Positions 23,206 through 31,398 of a stretch of 64,000 bases of DNA are shown here, piece after piece. A program made the position numbers and the translations under genes. The notes below the pieces were generated by a model. The model had not been told where the DNA came from. It saw only the letters and a list, made by a program, of their open reading frames with translations, and did no database searches. Origin of the DNA: Pusillimonas minor (GTDB lineage: Bacteria; Pseudomonadota; Gammaproteobacteria; Burkholderiales; Burkholderiaceae_B); NCBI RefSeq assembly GCF_014237865.1, contig NZ_JACJUU010000004.1, positions 1 through 64,000 of the forward strand, written 5' to 3'. Position 1 is the first letter of the stretch. Each line of letters opens with the position of its first letter.

Positions 23206-25034
23206 CAACAGTGCTCGAATTTAATAATGTTTCTGTCAACGTCAGGGTGTCCGGGAAGGAAGTCGCTCTTTTGCGCAATGTGACTTTCAGCGTCGCACAG
23301 GGAAAGATTCTTGGTTTGGTCGGGGAGTCGGGCGCGGGCAAAAGCATGGTGGGGCGTGTGCTGTCGGGCATGTTGCCCAGTAATTTGCGATTTGCCGGCG
23401 GCGAAGTCCGCTTTCACGGCGAAACCCTGACCGGGCGAGCCGCGCGCTCGTACCTTGGGCGTCGAATTGCATTTATTCCGCAAGAGCCGTTGTCGGCACT
23501 TAACCCGGTATTGACAGTGCGACAACAGATGTTTGAGCATTTAAAGCACCTGGGGGTGGCTCGTCGTGACTGGCAGGCGTACAGCGTTGCCCGGTTGAAT
23601 GAAGTCGGCTTGCCTGATCCGGAGAACATGTTGCAACGTTATCCGCATCAGCTGTCTGGTGGGCAATGTCAGCGCATCCTCATCGCCATGGCGTTCTCCG
23701 GTGATCCCGAACTTATTGTCGCTGACGAGCCAACTACCGCACTTGATGTCGTGACTCAGGCGCAAATTATTCGGGTGTTGCGCGAGGTTCAGCGTCGCCA
23801 TAATACCGCCGTCATTCTGGTGACGCACGACTTGCGCATGGCGGCACATGTCTGTGACGAGGTGGCAGTGATGTATGCCGGCGATGTGGTCGAGCGGGGC
23901 CCTGCGCGTGAAGTGCTGGCATCTCCATTTCATCCGTATGCATGGTCTCTGAAGAATGCAACGCCAGGTCTTGAAGGGCCGCAGTATGTGTTGCCTGCAC
24001 TGGCTGACTTGATGCCCGGTCTTAAAGACATGGCTGAACTTGAGGGCTGCCGATTTGCACGTCGTTGCCCGACGCGTGACGACGTGTGCGCCCGCACGGT
24101 ACCCAAGCTCGAGCCGGTCGCTCACGGTCATTATGTGGCTTGCGCAGGCGCTTGTCGCAGCGATGTCGGTCAACGACAGCCCGAGCCTCATGTGTTGTTA
24201 AAAACAGCCAGTACTGCCGGCAGGCCCCTGTTGGAGTTTCGTGATGTGGCTCGCGTTTACCATGGTCAGGGGCGTGCCAAAGGGCGTGAGTTCCATGCGC
24301 TACGTCCGTTGTCTTTGGCGATCTACCCGGGTGAGTTGGTGGGTATTGTCGGGGAAAGCGGCAGCGGAAAAAGTACGGCGGCGCGCATTATGGTCGGTTT
24401 GGTTGAGGCGTCGGCAGGTGATGTCAGGGTCAACGGTGTGTCACGTCGAGACGCCAACAGTGCCGAGCAGGCCGAAATGCGACGGCTGGTCCAGATGGTC
24501 TTTCAAGACCCGGACTCCGCATTGAACCCGCGTCGCACGGTTGAAAGGCTGGTGACGCAGGTTCTGGATCTGCAGCCGGACGTTACGCCGGAAACGCGAC
24601 GAGAGGTGGCTGAGCGCTTGATGGGTCAGGTGGGTATCGCCAAAGATGCCTTGAACAGGTTCTCGTCACAACTGTCCGGCGGTCAGAAGCAGCGCGTGAA
24701 TATTGCGAGAGCCCTTTGCGTCACGCCTCAGTTGCTGGTTGCAGACGAAATTGTTTCGGGCCTTGATGTTTCAGTTCAGGCGCTGATCATGAATCTGTTG
24801 CTCACGCTGAATCGGGAGCTGGGTATCGCTGTCGTGTTGATTTCCCATGACCTGTCAGTCATTCGTTACCTGTGTACGCGCGTGCTGGTCATGCGCGAAG
24901 GGTACGTGGTCGAGCAGGGGGATACCGAATCCGTTTTTAGTCATCCGCAGCATCCTTACACCCGCACGTTATTGGCATCGGTCCCGCCAGACGATGCCAA
25001 TGCTGTCTGGCCCCGCGAAGTAGAGGTGGTTTAA
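23202..25034 (+). CDS. Fused double ATP-binding protein of the peptide-type ABC transporter (DppD-DppF)
   Basis: 610 residues carrying two complete ATPase domains in one chain. The first has Walker A GESGAGKS, signature LSGGQCQR and Walker B LIVADEPTTALD. Between them sits a DppD-type C-terminal extension with a cysteine cluster (CRFARRCPTRDDVC). The second has GESGSGKS, LSGGQKQR and LLVADEIVSGLD. Dpp/Opp systems normally use two separate proteins; fused versions such as GsiA are known. The stop codon is directly followed by the start codon of the dioxygenase gene, so transport and oxidation are one operon. Confidence 0.92.
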   Translation: MTTVLEFNNVSVNVRVSGKEVALLRNVTFSVAQGKILGLVGESGAGKSMVGRVLSGMLPSNLRFAGGEVRFHGETLTGRAARSYLGRRIAFIPQEPLSALNPVLTVRQQMFEHLKHLGVARRDWQAYSVARLNEVGLPDPENMLQRYPHQLSGGQCQRILIAMAFSGDPELIVADEPTTALDVVTQAQIIRVLREVQRRHNTAVILVTHDLRMAAHVCDEVAVMYAGDVVERGPAREVLASPFHPYAWSLKNATPGLEGPQYVLPALADLMPGLKDMAELEGCRFARRCPTRDDVCARTVPKLEPVAHGHYVACAGACRSDVGQRQPEPHVLLKTASTAGRPLLEFRDVARVYHGQGRAKGREFHALRPLSLAIYPGELVGIVGESGSGKSTAARIMVGLVEASAGDVRVNGVSRRDANSAEQAEMRRLVQMVFQDPDSALNPRRTVERLVTQVLDLQPDVTPETRREVAERLMGQVGIAKDALNRFSSQLSGGQKQRVNIARALCVTPQLLVADEIVSGLDVSVQALIMNLLLTLNRELGIAVVLISHDLSVIRYLCTRVLVMREGYVVEQGDTESVFSHPQHPYTRTLLASVPPDDANAVWPREVEVV

Positions 25035-26360
25035 ATGAAAAGCAGTAACTACAGGGAAAACGTCGAGGCCGTTCAGGGCTTGTTTCAGAACGGACGCGTC
25101 CATCGTGATGCCTACATCAGCGATGAAATTTTCGATATTGAAATGGAACGCCTTTTTGGCCGGGCGTGGCTTTATGTCGGGCACGAAAGTCAAGTGCCCA
25201 GCACCGGTGATTACATCACCACAACCCTGGCAGGTACGCCTGTCATCATGATCCGGGATGCCGACGAAACGGTCAGGGTTGTGGTTAATCGTTGTGCCCA
25301 TAAGGGTGCTCAGCTTGTGTTTGAGGACAAAGGCAACGCAGGGCGAATGTTGCGTTGCCCGTATCACGCCTGGAGTTATAAGTTCAACGGGGCGTTGCTC
25401 GCTGTTTCATTGAAATCAGGCTATGAAAATACCGGGTTCCGGGAAAGCGAGGCCTCGAACGGGCTGACCGTGCCTGGCGGGGTCGAGGTTTATCGGGGGT
25501 TTGTGTTTGCGCGTCTTAGTCAAACGGGCCAGTCGTTTGTCGATTATTTCGGAGACGTGCTGTCGGCGCTTGATAATATGGCCGATCGTTCGCCGACGGG
25601 CCGATTGCGGGTCGGTAAAAGTTGCATTCGTTCTGTTATCCGTTGCAACTGGAAAATGTATCTCGAGAATATCAACGATACGGTGCATCCGATATCTACA
25701 CACGAGTCTGCATCGGCCACGGCACGAAGCGTTGGCGAACATTTTGCCCAGACCGACCCGACAGCCCTCGAGCAGCTTCTGCCGTTTGGCTCTGGCTACG
25801 ACTTCTACACCAAAATGGGTGCACGGACGTTGCCCAATGGGCACAGCATATTGGGGACGCGTTTCAGTATCCATAGCGAGTACTCAGACGTGCCGGGATA
25901 CAAAGATCAGTTGGCGGCAGCGCACGGCCCCGAGCGCGCTGCCGAAGTATTGCAATACGCGCCGCAAAATGTGGTGTTTTACCCGAGCCTTGCCACCAAG
26001 GGTTCGCCTCAGGTAATTCGTGTCCTCAGGCCATTGGCTGTCAACTTGACCCAGCTTGAGGTGTGGGCGTTTCAGCCAGAGGGCGCACCGGATACGATGC
26101 TTAAACGTGGGGAAACCTATAGTCGTCTGGTCTTCTCACCCATGAGTGTCGTGGCGCATGACGACGTTCATCTATTCGAAAGCCAGCAGCGTGCATTGGC
26201 TTCTGCGGGGAATCCTTGGGTAAATTTGCAGCGCCAGGCGCGTGCCGATGAGCCCGAAAATTCTGATCAAAGTTTTGACGATGGTAACAACGAACTGGTG
26301 ATGCGCAACCAGTATGTGGCTTGGCGCAGCTTGATGACCACACCTGTGACTGGAGAGTAA
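25035..26360 (+). CDS. Rieske non-heme iron oxygenase, alpha subunit
   Basis: 441 residues. The Rieske cluster ligands are C87-x-H89 and C108-x2-H111 (NRCAHKG, RCPYHAW). The mononuclear iron region shows NWK at 205-207, EN at 211-212, bridging D215, and iron ligands H218 and H223. It would add O2 to an aromatic ring or demethylate a ring substituent. Lys replaces the commoner Arg after the second Rieske ligand, a small variation. No ferredoxin or classical reductase is encoded nearby, so electrons must come from elsewhere or from the flavin reductase-like gene downstream. Confidence 0.9.
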   Translation: MKSSNYRENVEAVQGLFQNGRVHRDAYISDEIFDIEMERLFGRAWLYVGHESQVPSTGDYITTTLAGTPVIMIRDADETVRVVVNRCAHKGAQLVFEDKGNAGRMLRCPYHAWSYKFNGALLAVSLKSGYENTGFRESEASNGLTVPGGVEVYRGFVFARLSQTGQSFVDYFGDVLSALDNMADRSPTGRLRVGKSCIRSVIRCNWKMYLENINDTVHPISTHESASATARSVGEHFAQTDPTALEQLLPFGSGYDFYTKMGARTLPNGHSILGTRFSIHSEYSDVPGYKDQLAAAHGPERAAEVLQYAPQNVVFYPSLATKGSPQVIRVLRPLAVNLTQLEVWAFQPEGAPDTMLKRGETYSRLVFSPMSVVAHDDVHLFESQQRALASAGNPWVNLQRQARADEPENSDQSFDDGNNELVMRNQYVAWRSLMTTPVTGE

Positions 26361-26363
26361 GTG

Positions 26364-26849
26364 ATGCAAACCCTGGATATTCAGTCGCAATTGGTGGCTT
26401 TTGTGTATGCAGAGAGTCGCATGCTTGATGAGGGGAGGTACCGCGATTGGTACGATCTGTTCGCGGATGATGGCGTGTATTGGGTCCCGACCCGGCCCGA
26501 GCACACCGAACGAGATGCGCAGGTTGCCATTGCGTTAGAGAACAAAATGTTATTGGCGTTGCGGGTCGAGCGTCTTTCGCACCCGCGCGCGTTTTCTTTG
26601 CAACCAAAAGTGCGTTGTATGCATGTAATGCAGCAACCCGAGGTACTGTGTGCGGATGCTGATGGCGGGTTGTCGAAGTTGAGCACTCAATTGGTCTATA
26701 TGGAGCACCAGGCCGGGCGGCAGATTGTGCTGGGTGCTCGTGCGTTTTATACGCTCAGACCGGCGGGGGCTAGCTTCCAGATTGTCGAAAAACGCGTGGA
26801 ACTGTTAAATTCAGACGATTTTCTTCCTGCCATTCAACTGTTTATATAA
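26364..26849 (+). CDS. Ring-hydroxylating dioxygenase, beta subunit
   Basis: 161 residues from ATG 26,364 (GTG 26,361 is possible). The SnoaL/NTF2-like fold is indicated by the start (VAFVYAESRMLDEGRYRDWYDLFADDGVYWVP) and the RVERLSHPRAFSLQPKVR stretch, both characteristic of dioxygenase small subunits. It follows the alpha-subunit stop by only three bases. The beta subunit is structural and helps shape the alpha3-beta3 hexamer. Confidence 0.88.
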   Translation: MQTLDIQSQLVAFVYAESRMLDEGRYRDWYDLFADDGVYWVPTRPEHTERDAQVAIALENKMLLALRVERLSHPRAFSLQPKVRCMHVMQQPEVLCADADGGLSKLSTQLVYMEHQAGRQIVLGARAFYTLRPAGASFQIVEKRVELLNSDDFLPAIQLFI

Positions 26850-27482
26850 ATGAAAGTATTTCAAAACGACGACATGACGACGCTGCTGGCGTCGGAAATC
26901 GACCCCAGTATGGGGTACAAAATGGTGTCCGGGCTGGTGGTGCCGCGGCCTGTGGCATGGGTCAGCTCGCAAAGCGCCGAAGGTGTCGTTAATGTGGCGC
27001 CGTTCAGTTCTTTTAATTATGTGGCGCATAGCCCACCCATGCTGGCAGTCAACATTGCGCTGCAAGACGACGGCACGCTTAAAGATTCGGCGCGTAATAT
27101 TCGCGATACCGGCGAATTTGTGGTCAATATTACGCCCACTGCGGCCCTCGACCTGATGAACCAAAGCAGTGCCGAATACCCGGCCCATGTCAGCGAGGCC
27201 GAGGTGCTTGATATTCCGTTGCTGCCCAGTCGGTTGGTCAAGCCGCCGCGGGTGGCAGTGTCGCCCGCACAAATGGAATGCCGCTTGTCGCAAGTGGTGC
27301 CTTTGGGTACCGGCATCAACACTTTGTATATTGCCGAAATCGTTGCCTTCCACGTCGACAAAAATGTGTTCGACGGGCGTCACATTGATAGCGTCGCGAT
27401 GGACCCTGTTGCCCGTCTGGGCGGGCCGTTCTATGCGTCGCTGGGCGAAATTCACAAACGGCCGCGTCCCAAGGCGGTGTAA
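26850..27482 (+). CDS. Flavin reductase-like FMN-binding split-barrel protein
   Basis: 210 residues. The segments YKMVSGLVVPRPVAWVSSQS, NVAPFSSFNYVAHSPPMLAVNI and TGEFVVNI mark a flavin-reductase-like domain that binds FMN. It begins on the base after the stop codon of the beta subunit, so it is the last gene of the dioxygenase operon and is followed by a strong terminator. It may supply reduced flavin or act as an electron-transfer component replacing a missing reductase; this is inference. Confidence 0.85.
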   Translation: MKVFQNDDMTTLLASEIDPSMGYKMVSGLVVPRPVAWVSSQSAEGVVNVAPFSSFNYVAHSPPMLAVNIALQDDGTLKDSARNIRDTGEFVVNITPTAALDLMNQSSAEYPAHVSEAEVLDIPLLPSRLVKPPRVAVSPAQMECRLSQVVPLGTGINTLYIAEIVAFHVDKNVFDGRHIDSVAMDPVARLGGPFYASLGEIHKRPRPKAV

Positions 27483-27544
27483 ATACCTTCACCCGTTACC
27501 ATGGGCCTCGTTTTGGCTTTGCGTCGGGTACCCTGCCATGGGCC

Positions 27545-27581
27545 AAAAAAAACCTGCAACGTTGCCGTTGCAGGTTTTTTT
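27545..27581. terminator. Rho-independent terminator of the dioxygenase operon
   Basis: A stem built from AAACCTGCAACG and its complement around a four-base loop (TTGC) is followed by seven T. The A run on the other side makes it usable in both directions. Confidence 0.88.
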
Positions 27582-27621
27582 GCGTGGGTTGGGCAGTTGC
27601 TTTGCGGGTAGACGCCCAAGT

Positions 27622-27690
27622 GCCCTGATGACAGCGCTACTACCGTTCAACTGCCGGGCCCGGCCCGGCAGTTGAACGGGTAATCAGGGC
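27622..27690. repeat. Nested long palindrome at the end of the livK-like gene
   Basis: An inner perfect palindrome has 18-base arms (27,643-27,660 and 27,662-27,679) around one base. Outer arms GCCCTGAT (27,622-27,629) and ATCAGGGC (27,683-27,690) flank it, and the right outer arm contains the stop codon of the livK-like gene. There is no T run, so it may stabilise the mRNA end rather than terminate. Confidence 0.7.
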
Positions 27691-28860
27691 TGTTTGCCTG
27701 GGTCTTTGAAGTTGGGGATGACGTCGAACTCTACGTTCTGCAGCAAGCCGTCGATTTTCTTTACTTCGCGAATGTAAACGTTCTGAATGATGTCGCGGGT
27801 TTCAGGGTCGATGGAGATCGGGCCGCGAGGGCTTTCCCAAGCCATGCCCTTGGCGCTGGCCAAGAAGGTATCGCCGTCTGATTTGCCACCGGTTTTCTTC
27901 AGTGTTTCGTAGATCAGGTGCATGCCGTCGTAGCCGCCAACCGTCAGGAACGTGGGGCGCTGGTTCGGGTACATGGCTTTGTACTTCTGTTTGAATTCTC
28001 GGTTGACGTCAGAGTCGTGCGCCTCGGAATAGGTGAAGGACGTTTTCAACCCAATCGCGGCGTCACCGGTCGCGGCAATCAGGTCTTCGGTGGTGATGTC
28101 GCCGGTTGATATCAGTTCGATGCCTTCTTTATCTAGACCGCGTTCGCGGTAGCCCTTGATAAATGCAACGCCTTGTTCACCCGCAGGCACAAACAGAAAG
28201 ACGGCGTCAGGTTTTGCATCTTTGACACGCTGAAGGAACGGGGAAAAGTCGGGGCTTTGCACGGGCATGCGAATTTGCGCCGCAATATTGCCTCCGTTTT
28301 CGGTAAAGGTTTTGACAAACTGTTTTTCAGAATCGTGCCCGGGCCCGTAGTCAGACACCAGGGTAATGACATTTTTTATGCCGTTTTTGGCAGCCCACAT
28401 GGCCATGGGGGCCGTAAATTGGCCCATGGTGGATGCGGTGCGCACAATGTAGGGCGACTTGGTTGTAATGGACGACGTTGCTGCGTTCATGACCACCATA
28501 AGCGTTTTTGTGCTTTCAGACAGGGGGGGCTACAGCAAACGCTGCAGGCGTAAAGCCAAAGCCAGCCAAAATATTGACTTTTTCGTTAACTAACAGCTCT
28601 TGTGCTGCCCGCTGGCTGACAGCTGGTGCAATGCCGGTGTCGTCGCGCAATAGAAGCTCGACTTTGCGGCCAGCGACGGTGTCGCCGTGTACGTTCATGT
28701 ACAGTTTGACGCCGTCGAGAATTTGCTTGCCCAACGTCGAAAATGGACCCGATAAAGGCAGGATCAGGCCGATTTTCAGGTCTTCGGCATGTGCTTGCCC
28801 GGCGCCGATGAGGCCGCAGGCCAGGGCCAGGGTGCTCAGTGCTTTCTTGAAAGGTTTCAT
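27684..28860 (-). pseudogene. Branched-chain amino acid-type ABC binding protein (LivK-like), frameshifted
   Basis: The 5' part (28,860 to about 28,516) encodes a signal peptide ending AHA and the N-terminal lobe (LKIGLILPLSGPFSTLGKQILDGVKLY). The 3' part (from about 28,530 down to 27,684), one frame off, encodes the rest (YIVRTASTMGQFTAPMAMW ... FLTVGGYDGMHLIYETL). Removing one G from the seven-G run at 28,523-28,529 joins them without loss. Intact, this would be a periplasmic receptor for an amino-acid-like or aromatic-acid ligand; no permease or ATPase genes are adjacent. AAGGAG lies 7 bases before ATG 28,860. This is either a true inactivation, a phase-variable tract, or a sequence error. 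Confidence 0.85.
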
Positions 28861-28904
28861 GGTTTGTCTCCTTGGTTTATTTTGATTTGGTAATGCTTGC
28901 GGGC

Positions 28905-30170
28905 TTATGCTGCTGAACTGGTTACAGGTTTCTTTTGAAGGTCTTCGACTTTGAAGCCAGCGACGCTTTTGTAGCGGTTCGAAATGGCCTGCAATTCTTC
29001 ACGACTGATAATGTCGTTAATGTCTTTGAAGGGCTTTCCGCCTGTGCGGTCGTGCACTTCTTTAAGAATGGTGTCGGGCGGTGCACTGCGGTTGAACAAG
29101 ACCACATCGGTCGTGGCTTTGTTACGGATGCGGTCGTACACCGTTAACGCGCCTTCGTTAATGCCGTATTTTTTGAATTGCTCGATCAGGCAGGGGGCGT
29201 CGAGAATGGCTTGCCCGGCACCGTTCGAACCCCGCGGCAGCATGGGGTGAGCGGCATCGCCCAGTAGGGTTATACGCCCGAAGCTCCAGCGTGGCAGCGG
29301 GTCCTGGTCGACCATGGGGTATTCAAGAATAGTTTCGGTTTTGGCAATCATGCCCGAAATATCCAGCCAGTCGTGGTGGCGCTCTTCGAAGTACGAAAAG
29401 AAGTCTTCAAGGCGTCCGGCGCGCGTCCAGTCGCGAACGACAGGGCGGTCGGATACCGTTTCGGCTACCCAGTTGATGAGTTGGTTGCCCTCGGCATCGA
29501 TATTGTTCCGGATGGGGTAAATCACCATCTTGCCCACGTCGAGCCAGCCGGCGCGAACCATGCTGGCTTCGCTTAAAAAGGGCTTCATGGGGGTGACGCC
29601 ACGCCACATATTAATGCCCGAGAACCGGGGCTCGCGTTCATTGGGGTAAAACTGCTTGCGGATGGCGGAGTGGATGCCGTCGCAGCCTACGAGTACAGAC
29701 GCCTTGACTTCGTAGGGTTTGCCGTTGCTGTCGACAAAAGTGGCGGTAACGCCGTTGTCGTCCTGGGTGACGCCGGTGCATTTACGGTCGAGCACAATGG
29801 CGTCGTCGCCAAGGCGCTGCTTTACCGCATCGATCAGCACAAATTGCAGGTCGCCGCGATGAATCGAAAACTGAGGCCAGGCATAGCCTGCGTCCAGGCC
29901 TGCCGGTTCGCTGTAAACAAACGACCCGTGGTGGTCAAAGAAAATGGATTCTTTGGTTTTAACGCCTACCTTTTCCAGCTCGGGCACCAGGCCCAGGCGG
30001 TCGAGCACACTGACGGCGTGGGGCAATACATTAATGCCAGCGCCCAGGGGTTTAATTTCGGGCACGGCCTCGTACAGGCGGCACGAAATGCCGGCGGCAT
30101 GTAAATTAAGGGCAAGGTTCAGGCCACCAATACCGGCGCCGACAATCAGGATTTCACATTCTTTTGACAT
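28905..30170 (-). CDS. FAD-dependent aromatic monooxygenase (PhzS/UbiH-like)
   Basis: 421 residues from ATG 30,170; starts at 30,206 and 30,224 are possible and no ribosome site decides between them. The Rossmann motif GAGIGGL lies near the N-terminus, VGCDGIHSAIR matches the DG motif, and GDAAHPMLPRGSNGAGQAI is the second FAD-binding motif, all typical of class A flavoprotein hydroxylases. It would hydroxylate a phenolic or N-heteroaromatic acid using NAD(P)H and O2. It lies directly upstream of the livK-like gene in the same direction, so the two may form an uptake-and-oxidation unit. A divergent AT-rich region separates it from the RND operon. Confidence 0.85.
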   Translation of the reverse strand: MSKECEILIVGAGIGGLNLALNLHAAGISCRLYEAVPEIKPLGAGINVLPHAVSVLDRLGLVPELEKVGVKTKESIFFDHHGSFVYSEPAGLDAGYAWPQFSIHRGDLQFVLIDAVKQRLGDDAIVLDRKCTGVTQDDNGVTATFVDSNGKPYEVKASVLVGCDGIHSAIRKQFYPNEREPRFSGINMWRGVTPMKPFLSEASMVRAGWLDVGKMVIYPIRNNIDAEGNQLINWVAETVSDRPVVRDWTRAGRLEDFFSYFEERHHDWLDISGMIAKTETILEYPMVDQDPLPRWSFGRITLLGDAAHPMLPRGSNGAGQAILDAPCLIEQFKKYGINEGALTVYDRIRNKATTDVVLFNRSAPPDTILKEVHDRTGGKPFKDINDIISREELQAISNRYKSVAGFKVEDLQKKPVTSSAA

Positions 30171-30351
30171 GGTTTTGCTAGGTTCCTTTGGGGCTGAAGC
30201 AGACATCTGTCTATTTAAAGTCATGCCAAGTCATTATGGAAATTTGAATATCTAATGAATTAATTAGTATTGTTTATTTATTTAAAATTTGCCCTGCATC
30301 GAGTCGCGTACATACGGTACGATTCGGTTCAGTTCAGAATTGGGGTTTTTC

Positions 30352-31398
30352 ATGCGTTTTTGGGTAGCGGGCCTGGCGGTGTTGGCATTGTCCCTGTCGG
30401 GGTGTGGCGAGGGCCGGGATACGGCCGCTGCACCGCCGGCACCCTATGTCAAAACATGGGCATTGCAGGCGGCCGAGGCGTCGTCGTATAGCTTGTCCGG
30501 CGTGGTACGTGCGCGTGTCGAGTCGCCGTTGGCGTTTCAGGTGCCGGGCCGCATCGTGGTGCGTGCCGTCGATGCCGGGCAAACTGTAAAAAAAGGGGTG
30601 TCGCTGTTTCAGCTCGACACCCGTGACCTCGACGAGCAGTATCGCGAAGCTCAGGCAGGCGTGGCCGCTGCCCGTGCAGCGCAGCGTATTGCACAAGACG
30701 ACCTGACCCGGCATCGGCAGTTGCTGGCCGGTAATGCCGTCAGCCGTCAGGCGGCCGACCAGGCCGAGCTTGTGCTGCAAGAAGCACAGGCCCGGTTGCA
30801 AGGGGCATTGGCGCGCCAGACGCAGGCAAAAAATGCGCTCGAGTATGCGCGCCTGCTGGCGCCGGCCGATGGCGTATTGATTGACGTGACGGGTGATGTC
30901 GGGCAAGTGGTGGCGGCAGGCCAGACGGTGGCCTTGCTGGCGCATGCCGGCGAACGCGAGATTGAAGTTTATTTTCCGCAGGGCGAGGTGCCGCCCCGGC
31001 AGGGGGAGCTAACCCTGAATGGGCAGGCCGTTTCGGTGCAGTTGCGCGAATCCGCAGGTGCGGTCGATGCGCAAAGCCGTACCTTGCGGGCCCGATACGC
31101 CCTGCCGGCACTGGCGCCGGCATTGCAGTTGGGCAGCGTCCAGCGGCTGGCGTTTTCGTCTGACGATGCCGGGGCCAACACGTTCAGGGTACCCGTAGGC
31201 GCCCTGAACGAGCGGGGCGATGGCCCCCGTGTCTGGCAGCTTAAAGACGGCACCGTCACGCCTGTTCAAGTCACCTTGTTAAGGCTCGATACCGAAACTG
31301 CCCTGATACGTGCCGAGCTTCAGGCCGGGGACACTATTGTGGCCCTGGGCGCCCATTTGCTGGCCGATGGCATGGCTGTGCGGGAACATGGCAAATGA
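30352..31398 (+). CDS. RND efflux periplasmic adaptor lipoprotein
   Basis: 348 residues from ATG 30,352. The lipobox LSLSGC at the N-terminus predicts an inner-membrane lipoprotein. A biotinyl-lipoyl-like half-motif (VPGRIVVRAVDAGQTVKKG), an alpha-helical hairpin rich in Gln/Ala, and a second lipoyl half (LLAPADGVLIDVTGDVGQVV) define a membrane-fusion protein of the AcrA/MexA class. It overlaps the RND transporter gene by four bases. No outer membrane channel gene is nearby. Confidence 0.9.
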   Translation: MRFWVAGLAVLALSLSGCGEGRDTAAAPPAPYVKTWALQAAEASSYSLSGVVRARVESPLAFQVPGRIVVRAVDAGQTVKKGVSLFQLDTRDLDEQYREAQAGVAAARAAQRIAQDDLTRHRQLLAGNAVSRQAADQAELVLQEAQARLQGALARQTQAKNALEYARLLAPADGVLIDVTGDVGQVVAAGQTVALLAHAGEREIEVYFPQGEVPPRQGELTLNGQAVSVQLRESAGAVDAQSRTLRARYALPALAPALQLGSVQRLAFSSDDAGANTFRVPVGALNERGDGPRVWQLKDGTVTPVQVTLLRLDTETALIRAELQAGDTIVALGAHLLADGMAVREHGK

